Origin: Roseibium aggregatum
GTDB lineage: Bacteria; Pseudomonadota; Alphaproteobacteria; Rhizobiales; Stappiaceae
Length of the DNA stretch: 64,000 bases
Assembly: GCF_014692675.1 (NCBI RefSeq)
Contig: NZ_JABFCZ010000008.1
Span: forward strand, 62,001 to 126,000
Reading direction: 5' to 3'
The notes beneath the pieces are model-generated. The model saw nothing but the letters and a program-made list of their open reading frames with translations, did not search any database and was not told the DNA's origin. The stretch's first letter is position 1. Each line of letters begins with the position of its first letter. The position numbers and the translations under genes were made by a program. Shown piece by piece: positions 8,423 to 18,220 of this stretch.

Positions 8423-8887
8423 AAACCCAGGTGGGGGTGTGACATCGAGGCAACAGGCGCGCAGGAAGTCTCCTCTCAGGAGGGGTGTCGGCATTGCTGC
8501 CGTTCTTCGGCCATGTTTCATCTTCACCCGTTGATCTTGCGCGGCATGAGACCGGACTGTGTCGGTTGGCATCTTCCGGTCGGGATAATGGCGCGATGGA
8601 GATTTAACGGCACCAGGTTGGGGCAGCACGGTCCGCAAGGCCGGTTGCCGGATCGGCGGAAATGCGACGAACGCAAGCAAGCGGCCGGAAGCGCAACAGC
8701 AGCATGCATTGGCATGTGCGCTTCGGCCGGGCCTGCAGAAGGCGGGTTTGACAGAAGATTGTCCAGCTCCTGCCGCATTCCGTCCGACAAGGGCCCAACT
8801 CTGGTCGAAATGAGCGGATACGCTGTGCGCAACGTGTTCAATAAGACCGATTTCGCTGAGAAAAACGGTCAATGTGATGAGTTCAGG
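8423..8887 (+). other. intergenic region upstream of exoR homologue, no confident gene
   Basis: The frame of exoR stays open upstream to 8513, but the translated stretch is rich in Arg/Cys with no domain and no ribosome binding site, so I read it as leader or untranslated DNA. A TTGACA lies at 8748-8753 without a clear -10. A small hairpin CTCCT/AGGAG occurs near 8471-8484. Confidence 0.4.
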
Positions 8888-9775
8888 ATGATGCCTCGGA
8901 CGTGGCGACAGACAGGAACAGGGAAAAAGGCACCGATGCCGGCGGTATCGGCGTGCCTTGCTGTCTGTCTTGTTCTGGCAGGCGGCTTCGGTTCGCTTGG
9001 GCAGGCCTTGGCATTCGATGGCAAGCCGGCAGCCGACGATGCGATCAAGGTCGAGGATCTGTCCCCGCGCGAGGCGCTGCGGACCGGTGCCCGTCAATAT
9101 TACGCCGGCGACAAGGCCGCCGCGTTGAGTTCCCTGCAGTACGCTGCAAAGAAGGGACAGCCGATGGCTGCCTGGAAACTTGGCGAAATGTACGCCAAGG
9201 GCGACGGCGTCAAGGAAGACGATATCAAGGCCTTCGAATATTACAGCCAGGTGGTGCGCGAACACGGCGACAGCGGGCCGCACGAACCGGACGCCCCGTT
9301 CGTGGCGAGTGCATTCGTCGCGCTTGGAACCTATTACCTGAACGGCATCAGCGATGCGGTGCCGCAGAACCTGGCGCGCGCCCGGCAGATCTTTACCCAC
9401 GCGGCATCCTATTTCGGCGACCCGGAAGCGCAGTACGAACTGGGTCGCATGTACGAGGGCACCAGCAGCCGTCTGGCCGTGCGCTGGTACAATCTGGCCT
9501 CGCTCAAGGGGCATATCGGCGCGCAGGCCCGGCTTGGTGAAACGCTCTACAATATGGCGCATACGGACGCCCAGAAGGCCCGCGGCCTGATGTGGCTGAC
9601 AGTTGCCCGCCGTCAGGCCCACGGAGCCGACGCCGACTGGATCAACGAAATGCACGAGCGGTATTTCTCGCTTTCAAGCGAGAACGTGCGGAAGCTGGCC
9701 CGTGGCATGGCCGACAGCTGGATCAACCAGAACCGTCCCGACATGGTCACGGCACAGCAGGTTCCCACGCAGTAG
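8888..9775 (+). CDS. exoR: ExoR-like periplasmic Sel1-repeat protein
   Basis: A 295-residue exported protein with tandem Sel1-like (TPR-type) repeats between about residues 75 and 240 (for example AAWKLGEMYAKGDGVKEDD and AQYELGRMYEGTSSRLAVRW). Order and length match ExoR of rhizobia, the periplasmic inhibitor of the ExoS sensor kinase controlling exopolysaccharide, motility and host interaction. The segment ARTGARQYYAG-like (here LRTGARQYYAGDKAAALSSL) is typical. The start at 8888 gives a signal peptide with a basic n-region and a cleavage site after QALA. An alternative ATG at 8936 has a better ribosome binding site (AAAAGG) but no basic n-region. exoS/chvI are not in the window. Confidence 0.75.
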   Translation: MMPRTWRQTGTGKKAPMPAVSACLAVCLVLAGGFGSLGQALAFDGKPAADDAIKVEDLSPREALRTGARQYYAGDKAAALSSLQYAAKKGQPMAAWKLGEMYAKGDGVKEDDIKAFEYYSQVVREHGDSGPHEPDAPFVASAFVALGTYYLNGISDAVPQNLARARQIFTHAASYFGDPEAQYELGRMYEGTSSRLAVRWYNLASLKGHIGAQARLGETLYNMAHTDAQKARGLMWLTVARRQAHGADADWINEMHERYFSLSSENVRKLARGMADSWINQNRPDMVTAQQVPTQ

Positions 9776-9783
9776 ATCCGGAA

Positions 9784-10152
9784 TTACCCGTTCGAACTGA
9801 TCCGCAGGATGGACAACGGTACCGGTGTCATCCGGGCCGTGGGGCAGGGCGTCTTGCTGAAGCTCCAGGACGTGTTGTTGAGAACCATGTCACAGGTCGC
9901 CATTCTCGGCCCCGACGGCCCGTTCAGGCAGACCGCATCGCCCAGGTTATAATTGGTGCCCCGATAGCGGCAGGTGCAGTTGACGACGGGCTTTGGCGCC
10001 GCCGCGGCCTGCTTTATTTCTCCCGAAAATGCGGATGAAGCTCCTGAACCGATCAGGAAAGCGGCCGCTAAAAGCGAAGCGACAGATCTGTTCAGGCCCG
10101 CACGTTCCGGCAGGCCGCTTGCGAAGAAGGTCAGGATCTGTCTCATGGCCAT
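9784..10152 (-). CDS. small secreted cysteine-containing hypothetical protein
   Basis: A predicted 122-residue exported protein of unknown function. A hydrophobic segment (SVASLLAAAFLIGSGASSAFS) serves as a probable signal peptide. The mature part of ~75 residues contains NCTCRYRGTNYNLGDAVCLNGP, and five cysteines in all (CxC, AVC, ATC, TPC), suggesting disulfides. I recognise the CxCRYxGxxYxLGxxxC pattern only as a recurring uncharacterised type in Hyphomicrobiales. The ATG at 10146 is an alternative start two codons in. It is convergent with exoR, nearly stop to stop. Confidence 0.7.
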   Translation of the reverse strand: MAMRQILTFFASGLPERAGLNRSVASLLAAAFLIGSGASSAFSGEIKQAAAAPKPVVNCTCRYRGTNYNLGDAVCLNGPSGPRMATCDMVLNNTSWSFSKTPCPTARMTPVPLSILRISSNG

Positions 10153-10234
10153 CCCAATGCCGTGTCTTCTTAATAAGAGAAAACTCTAGCATATCCGTGA
10201 CCGGGACGGAAATTCTTACAGAATGCCGCCGTTT

Positions 10235-11017
10235 TCAGGCAGCCAGGTCGACCCAGACGGGAACATGATCGGACGGCTTTTCCCAGCCGCGCACATGTTT
10301 GTCGATCCCGCAGCCCTTCATCCTGTCGGTCGCCTGGGGCGACATCAGGATGTGGTCGATCCGGATGCCGTTGTTCTTCTGCCAGGCGCCCGCCTGATAA
10401 TCCCAGAAGGTATAGGTTTCCGGCGCTTGTGTGCAGGCGCGGACCGCTTCCGTCAGACCCAGGTTGATGAGGGTTCGGAATTTCTGCCGGCTTTCCGGCT
10501 GGAACAGGGCATCGTCAACCCAGGCATCCGGATTTCTGGCGTCGATCGGATCGGGAATGACGTTGTAGTCGCCAAGCAGCAGGAACGGGGTTTCCTCGGC
10601 AAGGCGCTTTTCGGCATGGGCGATCAGCCGGTCCATCCAGCCGAGCTTGTAGGGAAATTTCTCGGTTCCGAGCGGGTTGCCGTTCGGCAGATACAGGCAG
10701 CCGAAGCGTATCGCGCCTTTATCTGTCGAGACGCCCGCCTCGATGTAGCGTGCCTGCTCGTCGCTGTCGTCGCCGGGCAGGCCGCGCTCGACGTCTTCCA
10801 TAGGCAGCTTCGACAGCAGTGCGACGCCGTTGAAGCTCTTCTGGCCGTGAGTCGCAACGTTGTAACCGAGTTCTTCGATCGCTTCTCTCGGGAAATTCTC
10901 GTCGACGGACTTGATCTCCTGGAAGCAGGCAATGTCCGGCTGGGCTTCCTTGAGCCATTCGAGCACCGTGTCGATCCGGGCCTTGACGCCGTTGATGTTC
11001 CAGGTGGCAATTTTCAT
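10235..11017 (-). CDS. xthA: exodeoxyribonuclease III
   Basis: A 260-residue Mg-dependent AP endonuclease/3' exonuclease of the EEP superfamily that acts in base excision repair. It starts MKIATWNINGVKAR, followed by the metal-binding glutamate in ACFQEIKS, the LLLGDYNVIPDPIDA segment, and the C-terminal RIDHILMS and SDHVPVWVDL motifs that supply the catalytic Asp-His. The length is normal for XthA. It lies 119 bp downstream of erpA on the same strand, a neighbourhood I know from other Hyphomicrobiales. No SOS box was noticed in front of it. Confidence 0.95.
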   Translation of the reverse strand: MKIATWNINGVKARIDTVLEWLKEAQPDIACFQEIKSVDENFPREAIEELGYNVATHGQKSFNGVALLSKLPMEDVERGLPGDDSDEQARYIEAGVSTDKGAIRFGCLYLPNGNPLGTEKFPYKLGWMDRLIAHAEKRLAEETPFLLLGDYNVIPDPIDARNPDAWVDDALFQPESRQKFRTLINLGLTEAVRACTQAPETYTFWDYQAGAWQKNNGIRIDHILMSPQATDRMKGCGIDKHVRGWEKPSDHVPVWVDLAA

Positions 11018-11136
11018 CGCTTGCTTCCCGCTTCGCTACAGAATGCGGAAATTGGTAGCATCGCAGACACCGCTTTGTCCCGCCTTTGAAAACAAAACCG
11101 GGATCGGCCAACAGGAAACGGCGGAATGCGGGAAAT

Positions 11137-11478
11137 TCAGATGGTAAAGCTGGTTCCGCACCCGCAGCCGGCGACGGCATTGGGGTTGTTGATCTGGAAG
11201 GACTGCCCGATCAGGTCGTCGACGAAGTCGATTTCCGATCCCGCCATATATTGCAGGGAGATGCTGTCGATCAGAACGGCGATGCCGTTCTTTTCGATCA
11301 CCAGATCATCGTCTTCACGCTCGGTCACGAGATCGTATTTGTACTGCAGTCCGGAGCATCCGCCGCCTTCCACGCTGACGCGAAGATCCGTTCCGGCCGG
11401 TTCATTGGCCAAAATCCTTGCGATCCGCTTGGCAGCGCGGTCACTGACTGTTACGGGATGTTCAAGTGTCTCGGTCAT
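11137..11478 (-). CDS. erpA: ErpA-type iron-sulfur cluster insertion protein
   Basis: A 113-residue A-type carrier delivering Fe-S clusters to apoproteins. Ligand cysteines are Cys41 (GGGCSGLQY) and Cys105/Cys107 (AGCGCGTSF). The GGCSGLQYKY context and NPNAVAGCGCG end favour ErpA over SufA. I chose the ATG at 11478 (MTETLEHPV...) because it starts the conserved domain; the frame could extend to 11553 but that adds an unconserved basic stretch. It is divergent from dgt across 180 bp. It is distinct from the sufA copy at 984-1370, which sits in the suf operon. Confidence 0.9.
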   Translation of the reverse strand: MTETLEHPVTVSDRAAKRIARILANEPAGTDLRVSVEGGGCSGLQYKYDLVTEREDDDLVIEKNGIAVLIDSISLQYMAGSEIDFVDDLIGQSFQINNPNAVAGCGCGTSFTI

Positions 11479-11658
11479 GGTTCGCCGTCGTGAAAGATCG
11501 GTTGAAGTTGGCTGCTGCAGAACACGGTCAAGCCGTGCCGCTGTCTTGATCATGACAGATAGGTATGGTCTTCAAGGCACCGCGTCAATGTACGGGGGTA
11601 CAGACATGGCGCTGAGGGTCGAAGCAAAATCATCGCACAGGGATAGGACTGCTCTGAA

Positions 11659-12882
11659 ATGACTGCCCAGGGAAATCTCGGGTATGGCGCGCAGCCGCTG
11701 GCCCCATTTGCGCAGGATCCGAACGATACGCGCGGCCGTCTCTGTCCGGAACCGTCCAGCCCGACGCGCACGCCGTTCCAGCGCGATCGCGACCGGATCA
11801 TCCATTCTTCCGCCTTCCGGCGGCTGAAGCACAAGACCCAGGTCTTCGTCTATCACGAGGGCGATCATTTCCGCACCCGGCTGACCCATACGATCGAGGT
11901 GTCCCAGATCGCCCGGGCGCTGGCGCGCGCCCTGCGGCTCGACGAGGATCTCGCCGAATGCCTGGCCCTTGCCCACGATCTGGGGCATACGCCCTTCGGC
12001 CACGAAGGCGAGGACGTGATGCACGAATGCATGGCGCCTTACGAGGGCTTCGATCACAATGCCCAGTCGCTGCGGGTGGTGACCAGCCTGGAACAACGCT
12101 ATGCGGAGTTCGACGGGCTGAACCTGTCCTGGGAAACGCTGGAGGGGCTGGTCAAGCACAACGGTCCCCTGGTGTCGCCGGAAGGAAAGCCGCTTGGCAA
12201 ATTTGAAGGCAGCGTGTTGCCTTTCGCCATTCGCGAATATGCGCAAAAGCAGGATCTGGAGCTTCATACCTGGCCGAGCGCGGAAGCCCAGGCGGCCGCG
12301 ATTGCCGATGATATCGCCTATGATGCTCACGATCTTGACGACGGCCTGCGCGCGCGGCTGATCGCGGTCGAGGATATCAGGAGCGTTCCGTTCCTCGCCG
12401 ATATCCTGCAGGAGGTCGACGCCAAATATCCCGGCCTTGAAGAGCATCGCCGGATCCATGAAATCGTGCGCCGGTCGATTACCCGCATGGTCGAGGATGT
12501 GATTACCGAATCCCTGCGCCGGATCGGCGAGGCGGATCCGAAATCCGTGACCGAGGTGCGCAACGCCGGCCGTTGCCTGGTGAATTTCTCCGACACCATG
12601 GCCAGGGCGGAACGCGAGGTGAAGACTTTCCTGTTCGCCAACGTCTACCGGCACGGCGATGTTCTGGCGATCCGCAAGCTTGTGGCCGGCATCGTGCGGG
12701 ACCTGTTCGCCAGGTTCATGGCGGAACCCGGCCTGATGCCCGCGCCCTGGAACATGGACCTGGAGACAATCAGCGAATCGGTTCTGGCGCGCCGGGTTTG
12801 CGACTACATCGCCGGGATGACCGACCGTTTTGCCATCAGCGAACATCGCAGATTGTTTGACGATACTCCCGAATTAGGTTAG
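11659..12882 (+). CDS. dgt: dGTPase-like HD-domain triphosphohydrolase
   Basis: A 407-residue deoxyguanosinetriphosphate triphosphohydrolase-like protein of the type 2 family, which cleaves dNTPs to nucleoside and tripolyphosphate. The HD metal site is visible: [10 protein letters not shown] (His77), [12 protein letters not shown] (His106-Asp107) and the later [13 protein letters not shown] aspartates. The N-terminal [31 protein letters not shown] block is characteristic of this family. argS follows on the same strand 91 bp later; the dgt-argS-SPOR-nagZ-scpAB order is common in Hyphomicrobiales. Actual dNTP preference cannot be read from sequence. Confidence 0.92.
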   Translation: MTAQGNLGYGAQPLAPFAQDPNDTRGRLCPEPSSPTRTPFQRDRDRIIHSSAFRRLKHKTQVFVYHEGDHFRTRLTHTIEVSQIARALARALRLDEDLAECLALAHDLGHTPFGHEGEDVMHECMAPYEGFDHNAQSLRVVTSLEQRYAEFDGLNLSWETLEGLVKHNGPLVSPEGKPLGKFEGSVLPFAIREYAQKQDLELHTWPSAEAQAAAIADDIAYDAHDLDDGLRARLIAVEDIRSVPFLADILQEVDAKYPGLEEHRRIHEIVRRSITRMVEDVITESLRRIGEADPKSVTEVRNAGRCLVNFSDTMARAEREVKTFLFANVYRHGDVLAIRKLVAGIVRDLFARFMAEPGLMPAPWNMDLETISESVLARRVCDYIAGMTDRFAISEHRRLFDDTPELG

Positions 12883-12973
12883 CCCGCCTTTCCAAGCCTG
12901 CGTTGCTCGACGGAAAATCCGTCTGCAGCACGCGGGTTTGTTGTGTTTGACGTTTCCAACCGGTCGGATGGTC

Positions 12974-14743
12974 ATGAATATCTTTGCTGAATTCGCAGAA
13001 CGGGTAAAAGCGGCCGTTCAGGGGCTTGATCTGAAAGGGAGCGACGGCGCGAGCCCCGACCTTTCCCGTGTGACCGTGGAATCGCCGCGCGATCCGGCTC
13101 ATGGCGATCTGGCGACCAATGCGGCGATGGTGCTTGCCAAGCAACTGGGCATGAAACCGCGCGATCTGGCCGAGCAACTGGCCGAAAGCCTTCGCGCGGA
13201 TGCCGACGTGACCGAAGTCAGCGTCGCCGGCCCGGGCTTCATCAACCTGAGGGTCGCGCCTGCTGTCTGGCACCGGATCCTGGGAGCGGTCATCGAGGAA
13301 GGGCTGGATTTCGGCCGGTCCGCGCGCGGCGCGGGCAAGAAGGTCAATGTCGAATATGTCTCCGCCAACCCGACGGGGCCGATGCATGTCGGCCATACGC
13401 GGGGCGCCGTTGTGGGCGATGCGCTCGCCGGCCTGCTGGCCTATGCCGGCTACGATGTAGTAAAAGAATACTACATCAACGACGCGGGCTCGCAGATCGA
13501 CACCCTGGCGAAAAGCGCCTTCCTGCGTTACCGCGAGGCGCTGGGCGAGGAGATCGGCGAAATTCCGGCCGGCCTTTATCCGGGCGACTATCTGAAGCCG
13601 ATCGGCGAGAAGCTTGCCAGGCAACACGGCGGCGCCCTGAAGGACATGGACGAAGCCGAGTGGCTGCCGATCGTCAAGGAAGAAGCCGTCGCCGGGATGA
13701 TGGATCTGATCCGGGACGACCTGGCGACCCTGAACGTCCATCACGACGTCTTTTTCTCCGAGCGCACCCTGCATATGCATGTCGACGGCAAGCCGTCGAA
13801 AATCGACGAGATGCTCGAGGCGCTGCGCAAGGAGGACCTCGTCTACCAGGGCACGCTGCCGCCGCCGAAAGGGCAGGTGCCGGAGGATTGGGAAGACCGT
13901 GAGCAGACGCTGTTTCGGGCCGAGGACTTCGGTGACGACACCGACCGCGCACTGAAGAAGTCGGACGGGTCCTATACCTATTTCGCTGCCGATGTCGCCT
14001 ATTTCCGCGACAAGTACCTGCGCGGCTTCGATGAAATGATCTATGTGCTCGGCGCCGATCACGGCGGTTACGTCAAGCGCCTTCAGGCCGTCGGCAAGGC
14101 GATTTCCGGCGGCAAGTCGGAAGTCATCGTGCGTTTGTGTCAGCTTGTGAAGCTGTTCCGCGGCGGTGAGCCGGTGAAAATGTCCAAGCGGTCTGGCGAT
14201 TTCGTCACCCTGCGCGACGTGGTCGAGGAAGTCGGCCGCGATCCGGTGCGCTTCATGATGCTCTACCGCAAGAACGACGCGCCGCTCGACTTCGATTTCC
14301 AGAAGGTCACGGAGCAGTCAAAGGACAACCCGGTCTTTTACGTTCAGTACGGCCATGCACGTTGCCGTTCGGTCATGCGTCAGGCGCTGGAGGAACTGCC
14401 CGGGCTGGATGCGAGCGATGCCGTGCTTGCCGGAGCGGACCTTGCTCTGCTCGACGATGTCGGGGAACTGGAGCTGATCGGCAAGATGGCCATGTGGCCC
14501 AAGATTGTCGACGCGGCCGCGGAGACGCATGAGCCGCACCGCATTGCGTTCTACCTCCATGATCTCGCCAGTTCTTTGCATGCGCACTGGAATAGAGGCA
14601 AGGAATTGCCGCAATTACGTTTTATTAACGGCGATAATACCAAATTAACCCTAGCGCGTCTTGCCCTGGTCCGTGCAGTATCTTTGGTGCTTGCTTCAGG
14701 TCTCGCGATTCTAGGCGTTGATGCGCCGGAGGAAATGCGCTGA
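12974..14743 (+). CDS. argS: arginyl-tRNA synthetase
   Basis: A 589-residue class I arginyl-tRNA synthetase. The N-terminal additional domain spans about residues 1-115, followed by [13 protein letters not shown] (the HIGH-type signature, here HVGH near residue 135), the catalytic fold, and the [13 protein letters not shown] loop (KMSKS type). The C-terminal helical anticodon-binding domain ends [13 protein letters not shown] chose the ATG at 12974 ([15 protein letters not shown]), which matches family N-termini; an ATG two codons earlier and a TTG at 12938 are possible. The SPOR gene starts 72 bp downstream. Confidence 0.95.
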   Translation: MNIFAEFAERVKAAVQGLDLKGSDGASPDLSRVTVESPRDPAHGDLATNAAMVLAKQLGMKPRDLAEQLAESLRADADVTEVSVAGPGFINLRVAPAVWHRILGAVIEEGLDFGRSARGAGKKVNVEYVSANPTGPMHVGHTRGAVVGDALAGLLAYAGYDVVKEYYINDAGSQIDTLAKSAFLRYREALGEEIGEIPAGLYPGDYLKPIGEKLARQHGGALKDMDEAEWLPIVKEEAVAGMMDLIRDDLATLNVHHDVFFSERTLHMHVDGKPSKIDEMLEALRKEDLVYQGTLPPPKGQVPEDWEDREQTLFRAEDFGDDTDRALKKSDGSYTYFAADVAYFRDKYLRGFDEMIYVLGADHGGYVKRLQAVGKAISGGKSEVIVRLCQLVKLFRGGEPVKMSKRSGDFVTLRDVVEEVGRDPVRFMMLYRKNDAPLDFDFQKVTEQSKDNPVFYVQYGHARCRSVMRQALEELPGLDASDAVLAGADLALLDDVGELELIGKMAMWPKIVDAAAETHEPHRIAFYLHDLASSLHAHWNRGKELPQLRFINGDNTKLTLARLALVRAVSLVLASGLAILGVDAPEEMR

Positions 14744-14815
14744 AGTTGCACTTGAATTTTTGTTGCGCAAACTGCGTGGCGAAGGAAACACGTCCGGCCG
14801 GATAGCAAATCGCAA

Positions 14816-17164
14816 ATGTCTAGAGATTCCGACCATCCGAAATCCGATCTCCCGCAGACTGCGGCGGACGTGCGTGATGCTGGCTCCGCGCCGGGGGAAG
14901 ATCCGTTGGTGGAATTGGCCAGGATTGTGCATCGAAGCAAGCAAACGGGTTCAGGCACGGCCGAAGCTCCCGTCCGGGCTCCGGTGCGGGATGAACCCGG
15001 CGATGCAGCGCCCCCAGTCAGCGTTCAGGAACCGGCGCCGGTCCGGCAATCGCCATACCTTTATCCGGGGCCGAAGGCTTCGATCCAGGAGCCGGTCGAT
15101 GCAACAGGCGGCGTTGCCGGCCAGTCAATGCCGGGTTCCGACGAGAGTGAAACAATTGCTTCGCAAGCGACGCAGCATCCTGCAGCAGGTGACATGAGTA
15201 CATATTCCGCAAGCGGTCCCACGGCTATGGCGGATGAACCCGTCGAAGCAGAGATCCCGCAGAGCCAGCTTCATCATGCGGTGTCCAAGAACCTGGAAGA
15301 CAACCTGACGGCGGAACTGGAGGACGAACTGATCGGCGCCTTCCGCCAGTCCTTTGCACCCGCCGGGGTCTCCGATGTCCGGCCTCAGCCTCAAACGACG
15401 GAACCCGCGCAGCCGGAAGCCCCGGAAGCCTACGAATACGAGACCGAAACTGCCCCAGAGACCGCCCCAGAGGCGGTGCCTGAGGAGCGCGCACCGGAAT
15501 ACGCCGCTTCTTCCGCCTATCAGGAAACGGCTTCGGCTCAGGAGAGCGGGTGGCAGCATACCGGCAGCAGCAGCCTGGGTCATCTGGGCGTGAGCGCCTA
15601 TGGCCAGCCGGCAAATGACCGGAACCCGCCGCAGGACGATGATCTTTTTGCCGGGCTCGATACCCTTGAGGCGGAAATCGGCGGCCGGCACAACGCGCGG
15701 TCCGAGTCGGAACCGTCCGGTCTGGACACGCTTTTCGCCGACCTTGAATTTTCGCCTGAGCGGGAAACCCGGCCTGAGCGGGATGTTCGGCCGGAACGGG
15801 ATATCCGGCCCGAACGGGATATCCGGCCCGAACAGGGTATCCGGCCCGAACAGGATATCCGGAATGAGCCCGTTTTCGCCGAACCGGCCATCGAACAGCA
15901 ACCGGTTCCGCGGTATGAGCAACCGGCGCGGTCCGATGACATTGATGAAATGGTCTGGCCGGATGCCGCAGCCGCGATACCGGTGGCGGACGAAAACGAG
16001 GAGATGCCGCCCCCGCCGGAAGGATATGATCTCGATGCCGTGGCGCGGGCCATGCAGGAGAGCGATCCCTCCCTCGACGGGTCCGGCGTTCTGCCGCCGC
16101 ATCCCAGAAAGGAACGGGCGGCAGCGCCCGGATACGAGCGAAATTCCCGCAAGGGGCTCTACACGGCTGCCGGCGTCGTTGCGGTTGTGCTCGTGGGTGG
16201 TGCGGCATTCATGCTGTTCGACGGATCTTCCGTCGATGTTCCCTCCGGTCCGCCCCCCGTTATCGCCGGGCTTCAGGAGCCGTTGAAGGTTTATCCGGAT
16301 AACAAGCCGGCACCGGAAGAGAATTCGGCCTCCAAGCTGATCTACGACCGTGTCGGAACGGCCGAAGACCAGACGAAAGAACGGCTCGTCCTGCCGGAGG
16401 AAACAAAGCCGGCAGAGTTGCCGCCAGCGCCTGAAGGGGCTGAGACAACCGATCCTCTCGTTCCTGGCGCTCCGAAGAAGGTAAGGACGCTGGTCGTCCG
16501 TCCGGACGGCACGATCATTTCCGGAGAACCGGACGCAGCACCTGTGCGGACCGTGGAAACGACGCCGGTCCGGCCGACGGGCGAGACGCCTGCACCGGCG
16601 CCGGCGGCGCCGGAAACCGCTACGCAGCCGGCGCCTGCCGCGGAAGCCCCCGTGCCGGCAGAACCCGAAACACCGCAAATTGTCGCTTCGACCGATGGCG
16701 GAACCCAGGAGGCCGAAGCTGCCGGCCCGGTGACGACCGTCGTTCCGCGGAAAAAGCCGGAGGTTCCGGCCCAGGTGGCACGTGCGCCGGAGCCGCAGGC
16801 AACGGCGCCTGCGCCTGCGCGAAACGATGGCCCGCTGAACCTTGTCAATCCGGCACCTGCCGCGCCGCAGGCCGCCGCACCGGCTGCTCCGGTCTCGACT
16901 GCCGGTCGGATCGCGCCGGGTACCTACGTGGTCCAGGTGACGTCGCAGCGCTCGGAGGATGCTGCCCGCTCCGCCTATCAGGCGCTGCAGCAGCGGTATC
17001 CGACCATTCTGGGATCCAGGCAGGCCGTGATCGTGTCCGCGAATATCGAAGATCGCGGAACCTTCTACCGGGCGCGGATCCCTTCCGGGTCGCGTGACGA
17101 AGCGATTTCGCTTTGCGAAAGCCTGAAAGCCGCCGGCGGCGATTGCTTCGTGCGGCGCAACTAG
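14816..17164 (+). CDS. SPOR-domain cell envelope protein
   Basis: A 782-residue bitopic inner-membrane protein. Residues 1-445 are acidic, Pro/Glu/Ala-rich and probably disordered in the cytoplasm. A single transmembrane helix lies at about 448-468 (LYTAAGVVAVVLVGGAAFML). A long Pro/Ala-rich periplasmic linker follows, then a SPOR domain at about 705-782 (TYVVQVTSQRSEDAARSAYQ ... FYRARIPSG ... GGDCFVRRN), which binds denuded peptidoglycan at division sites. An 18-bp repeat coding RPERDI-like hexapeptides occupies about 15754-15867. Placement before nagZ fits a wall-remodelling role. A clean terminator follows, so the downstream transporter is a separate unit. Confidence 0.85.
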   Translation: MSRDSDHPKSDLPQTAADVRDAGSAPGEDPLVELARIVHRSKQTGSGTAEAPVRAPVRDEPGDAAPPVSVQEPAPVRQSPYLYPGPKASIQEPVDATGGVAGQSMPGSDESETIASQATQHPAAGDMSTYSASGPTAMADEPVEAEIPQSQLHHAVSKNLEDNLTAELEDELIGAFRQSFAPAGVSDVRPQPQTTEPAQPEAPEAYEYETETAPETAPEAVPEERAPEYAASSAYQETASAQESGWQHTGSSSLGHLGVSAYGQPANDRNPPQDDDLFAGLDTLEAEIGGRHNARSESEPSGLDTLFADLEFSPERETRPERDVRPERDIRPERDIRPEQGIRPEQDIRNEPVFAEPAIEQQPVPRYEQPARSDDIDEMVWPDAAAAIPVADENEEMPPPPEGYDLDAVARAMQESDPSLDGSGVLPPHPRKERAAAPGYERNSRKGLYTAAGVVAVVLVGGAAFMLFDGSSVDVPSGPPPVIAGLQEPLKVYPDNKPAPEENSASKLIYDRVGTAEDQTKERLVLPEETKPAELPPAPEGAETTDPLVPGAPKKVRTLVVRPDGTIISGEPDAAPVRTVETTPVRPTGETPAPAPAAPETATQPAPAAEAPVPAEPETPQIVASTDGGTQEAEAAGPVTTVVPRKKPEVPAQVARAPEPQATAPAPARNDGPLNLVNPAPAAPQAAAPAAPVSTAGRIAPGTYVVQVTSQRSEDAARSAYQALQQRYPTILGSRQAVIVSANIEDRGTFYRARIPSGSRDEAISLCESLKAAGGDCFVRRN
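15754..15867 (+). repeat. in-gene 18-bp tandem repeat coding RPERDI-type hexapeptides
   Basis: About six 18-bp units, with bodies such as CGGCCCGAACGGGATATC, encode alternating charged hexapeptides (RPERDV, RPERDI, RPEQGI, RPEQDI). The units are nearly identical in the middle and diverge at the ends, as expected of a repeat that changes copy number by slippage. It lies in the disordered cytoplasmic part of the SPOR protein. Confidence 0.85.
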
Positions 17165-17209
17165 GGGCAGGCTTTGCCATCCGGTTCCGGCACAGGTCTC
17201 TTCGACGAC

Positions 17210-17239
17210 ACCCGCTCAACGTGAGTTGAGCGGGTTTTC
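17210..17239 (+). terminator. intrinsic terminator after the SPOR gene
   Basis: A perfect 11-bp stem, ACCCGCTCAAC/GTTGAGCGGGT, with loop GTGA is followed by a short T run (17235-17238). It ends the argS-SPOR transcript before the EamA transporter gene. Confidence 0.85.
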
Positions 17240-17290
17240 ATTTGGAAACCTGAAGAGGCGCGGATAGGAGGGACTGGAAAGGTTTCCCGG

Positions 17291-18220
17291 ATGTCCCTGC
17301 AATCGCGCTACCAGCCAGTCGAAAGCACGCCGCTCGCCGTCGGCCTTGTCCTGTGCGGCGTCATCATGTTCACGCCTGTGTTTGCCGCCGGCAAGCTCGC
17401 TGACGGTCTTCTGCCTGCCGTGGTTCTCGTCTGGCTGCGGTATCTGGGCGGTGCGATGACCATGGGCGGTGTCGTCATGGTGCGCGGGTTGCCGGACGGG
17501 ACGCTGAAAAGCCCGCAGTGGAAACTGCACCTGTTGCGGGCCGGTCTTGGAACGGGCGGCCTGGGGTGCATCATCTACGCAAGTTCGAGGCTTCCGGTTG
17601 TCGATGCCGCGGCAATCGGACTGACCAAGGGGTTCATGGCGATTGCCCTGGCCGGTCTTCTCCTCAGGGAAACAATATTGCTGCGCCACTGGATCGCCGG
17701 GGCCCTGTGCGCCCTGGGAGCCTACCTTGTCGTCCGTTCGTCTGTACCTCCAACCGGTCAGTCCGGATCATGGGTCTGGGACGGGGTGCTCGCGGCCCTT
17801 CTCGGGGCCTTCTTCATTGCCTGCGAAGCCTTGATGATCAAGGTTCTCGCCCGTCGCGAAAGTTCGGTTCTGGTGCTCGGCTACGTGAACATGTTTGCCG
17901 CGGTCATCATGACGGTTCCGGTGGTGTGGATCGCGGTGACCGATGGCATCGACTGGTCGTTTGCCCTGCCGTTCCTGGCGCTCGGGCCGGTTGCCATCAT
18001 CGGCCAGACCTTCAATATCGAGGCGTATCGGCGGGCCGACGCGGCGACCCTGGCGCCTGTCGGCTATTCATGGGTGCTGAGCGCTGCCGCCTTCGGCTAT
18101 CTCTTCTTCGGCGAGGTGCCGACCCCGAAGGCGGCCTTCGGCGCGTTGCTGATAGCAGCCGGCGGCTTCGTGCTGACGTTCGGCGGCCGTTTCCGGCTGC
18201 GGTTCTCGGCAGGCCGCTAG
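17291..18220 (+). CDS. EamA/DMT-family transporter
   Basis: A 309-residue membrane protein with about ten hydrophobic helices in two EamA repeats (the first to about residue 145, the second to about 300). It is a drug/metabolite-type exporter of unknown substrate. Helices are easy to see, for example LAVGLVLCGVIMFTPVFAAG and LLGAFFIACEALMIKV, and the last repeat ends GALLIAAGGFVLTFGG. It has its own transcription unit, after the terminator at 17210-17239. It overlaps the convergent esterase gene by 4 bp at the stop codons. Confidence 0.85.
   Translation: MSLQSRYQPVESTPLAVGLVLCGVIMFTPVFAAGKLADGLLPAVVLVWLRYLGGAMTMGGVVMVRGLPDGTLKSPQWKLHLLRAGLGTGGLGCIIYASSRLPVVDAAAIGLTKGFMAIALAGLLLRETILLRHWIAGALCALGAYLVVRSSVPPTGQSGSWVWDGVLAALLGAFFIACEALMIKVLARRESSVLVLGYVNMFAAVIMTVPVVWIAVTDGIDWSFALPFLALGPVAIIGQTFNIEAYRRADAATLAPVGYSWVLSAAAFGYLFFGEVPTPKAAFGALLIAAGGFVLTFGGRFRLRFSAGR

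Noticed and set aside
8524..8841. 105-codon minus-strand frame upstream of exoR
   Set aside because: No start signal and no domain; probably chance in GC-rich DNA.
8513..8887. N-terminal extension of the exoR reading frame
   Set aside because: Open but without a ribosome binding site or conservation-like composition; a signal peptide beginning at 8888 makes better sense.
15754..15867. CRISPR-like short tandem repeats
   Set aside because: Units are contiguous, in frame and coding within the SPOR gene, with no spacers.
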